From Phytohabitans flavus (GTDB taxonomy: Bacteria; Actinomycetota; Actinomycetes; Mycobacteriales; Micromonosporaceae), in the NCBI RefSeq assembly GCF_011764545.1, contig NZ_AP022870.1:7198001-7262000 (forward strand): DNA of 64,000 nt, in the 5' to 3' direction. The position numbers were made by a program, and so were the translations under genes. Within the stretch, counting starts at the first letter, position 1. Each line of letters opens with the position of its first letter. The notes beneath the pieces were generated by a model that did not search any database, was not told the DNA's origin, and was given only the letters and a program-made list of their open reading frames with translations. Shown piece after piece: positions 62,834 through 64,000 of the stretch.

Positions 62834-64000
62834 GTGAGCGGCTTGCCGGACGCTAAAGCACGGATGAGCCACGCCGCCGCCTTGCATCGGCAGGCTGCCG
62901 CTACCGTGGCGGCCGCGGCTGGGTCCCTGGAACGGTTTCAGCCGCCCCCACCTGACCTGCGCGAGCAGCACGAGCTGGCCGAGCGGCTGCGCGCGGCGGC
63001 CGCCGCGCTTGTGCCGGGGTGGTTGGGGGCGCCGCTGGACGCGCAGTCGGAGGACACCCCGCTCGGTGGGCCGCGCCTGCCCCAGTTCGTGCGGGTGGGG
63101 ATGGCGCAACCGCTTGACGACGCACGCTTTCCGGCTGTCGTTCCGCTGCTGGGCACCGGTCACCTGACCGTCGACGCCGATGCCCGGGATCCTCGGGTGG
63201 CAGGGCTTCTCCGCGCGTTGCTGCTCCGGCTGCTCGCGTCCTCGCCGGCCGGGTCGTTGCTCGTGCGCGCGGTCGACGCGGCGGGCGCGGGGCTGGTCTT
63301 CGGGCCGTTCGCGGCGCTCGCGGACGCCGGCCTGATGCCGCCGCCCGTCACCGACCGCAGCGGGCTGCGGGCCGTCCTGGCCGAGGCGGAGCAGTGGGTA
63401 CGGCCAGCACGGCCGGCCACCGCCCGCCACTCGCGCCGGGATCGCACGCTCCTGCTCGCGATCGCCTCGCTGCCTGAGCTGACCGAGGGGGCCGACCTGG
63501 CGCGGATCGCCGCGCTGGCGCAGCACGGGCCGGAGGCGGGCCTGCACCTGATCGTCGCGGGTTGGCCACCGCCACCGCTGACCGAGGACACCACGCAGCC
63601 GCCGTTGCCGCGGACCACGATGATCACCTTGCGCAACCCGTACGCGATCATCGGGGATCCGCCAGCCGCGCGATACGGAAACAGCGTCGAGAGCAAAGGG
63701 CTCAACGCGCCGGTCTTCCTTGACGAGGACCCGCCGGCGCACCTGTTCGAGCGGGTCTGCCAGGAGTTGGCCGACAAGTCGGCGACGCAGTCCCGGCTCA
63801 CGCTCGCCGACGTGCTGCCCGAGGGTGAGTTGTGGTCGGAGGACTCCGCCGAGGGGGTCGCGACCACCGTGGGGCACGACGGCGACACCGCCGTCACGCT
63901 CCAGTTCAACGACCTCACTCCACATTGGATGATCGGCGGACGGTCGGGTGCGGGCAAGACCGCCTTCCTGATCAACGTGCTCTACGGCCTCGGCTGCCGC
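62834..64000 (+). CDS. FtsK/SpoIIIE-domain ATPase (3' end off window)
   Basis: 389 residues are visible from GTG 62834, preceded by GAGGGAG, to the window edge. The N-terminal 360 residues are an actinobacterial cytoplasmic region without transmembrane helices (SHAAALHRQAAATVAAAAGS; LLLAIASLPELTEGADLARI). The FtsK/SpoIIIE ATPase core begins with LQFNDLTPHWMIGGRSGAGKT, Walker A at 368-376. Such proteins pump DNA or, in type VII/ESX and Gram-positive conjugation systems, act as coupling ATPases. Its position after the VirB-like operon fits a coupling role (inference). Confidence 0.88.
   Translation, partial: MSGLPDAKARMSHAAALHRQAAATVAAAAGSLERFQPPPPDLREQHELAERLRAAAAALVPGWLGAPLDAQSEDTPLGGPRLPQFVRVGMAQPLDDARFPAVVPLLGTGHLTVDADARDPRVAGLLRALLLRLLASSPAGSLLVRAVDAAGAGLVFGPFAALADAGLMPPPVTDRSGLRAVLAEAEQWVRPARPATARHSRRDRTLLLAIASLPELTEGADLARIAALAQHGPEAGLHLIVAGWPPPPLTEDTTQPPLPRTTMITLRNPYAIIGDPPAARYGNSVESKGLNAPVFLDEDPPAHLFERVCQELADKSATQSRLTLADVLPEGELWSEDSAEGVATTVGHDGDTAVTLQFNDLTPHWMIGGRSGAGKTAFLINVLYGLGCR

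Noticed and set aside
1..64000. tRNA, rRNA or riboswitch genes
   Set aside because: I saw no convincing tRNA arm pattern, rRNA block or known riboswitch consensus; a covariance-model scan would be needed to exclude small ones.

Overview
The window is very GC-rich and carries almost only actinomycete genes (SARP regulator, XRE/DUF397 pair, CarD, Lsr2, ClpC, DisA, Septum_form lipoprotein, DUF2510/RDD proteins). Gene content and order (ispF-ispD-carD, radA-disA, clpC-lsr2-lysS, coaX-nadC-nadB-panC, DUF3180-folK-folB-folP) point to a chromosomal segment of a member of the Micromonosporaceae or a close relative. The genus is not determined.

Layout. 1-9 kb: a left-truncated SARP/AfsR regulator, class I fumarase, a membrane-anchored PQQ-like propeller protein, two RDD membrane proteins coupled to a HisC-type aminotransferase, and a GNAT. 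9-15 kb: an XRE/DUF5753 regulator with its DUF397 partner, a second propeller protein, SRPBCC, homogentisate dioxygenase with a divergent unknown protein, and a TPR protein. 15-17 kb: ispF, ispD, carD. 18-23 kb: a small type III polyketide cluster (type III PKS, acyl-CoA-dehydrogenase-like flavoprotein, UbiG-like methyltransferase, divergent UbiA prenyltransferase). 23-34 kb: radA, disA, def, an ACT protein, mutY, clpC, lsr2, lysS. 34-44 kb: coaX, nadC, nadB, panC with a DUF2520 reductase-like gene, and a MidA-family methyltransferase overlapping an orphan nuoD. 45-49 kb: an osmoprotectant-type ABC transporter whose binding protein looks circularly permuted. 49-53.4 kb: membrane proteins and folK-folB-folP. 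53.7-64 kb: a same-strand array resembling a type IV secretion apparatus (VirB2-like and PrgI-like membrane proteins, a 13-codon micro-ORF, VirB4-type ATPase, VirB6-like channel protein, VirB8/TcpC-like protein, transglycosylase-M23 hydrolase), followed by a right-truncated FtsK/SpoIIIE ATPase. No relaxase is visible.

A technical point matters for reading the annotation. At least 13 otherwise intact genes, including lysS, radA, ispD, folK and the fumarase, are broken by an apparent loss of one base in a short G/C run. All events have the same sign, and restoring one base (two in two genes) returns a full-length product. These are far more likely under-called homopolymers in the assembly than true pseudogenes. 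I annotate such genes as single CDS spanning the shift and name the shift position in each.

Best candidates for new biology: the chromosomal T4SS-like operon with its coupled micro-ORF, the circularly permuted binding protein, the MidA-NuoD overlapping pair, and the type III PKS/UbiA cluster with an acyl-CoA-dehydrogenase-like protein that lacks the usual catalytic Glu. A 162-bp TA-flanked hairpin element at the stop codon of a lipoprotein gene and a DnaA-box cluster between clpC and lsr2 are also notable.
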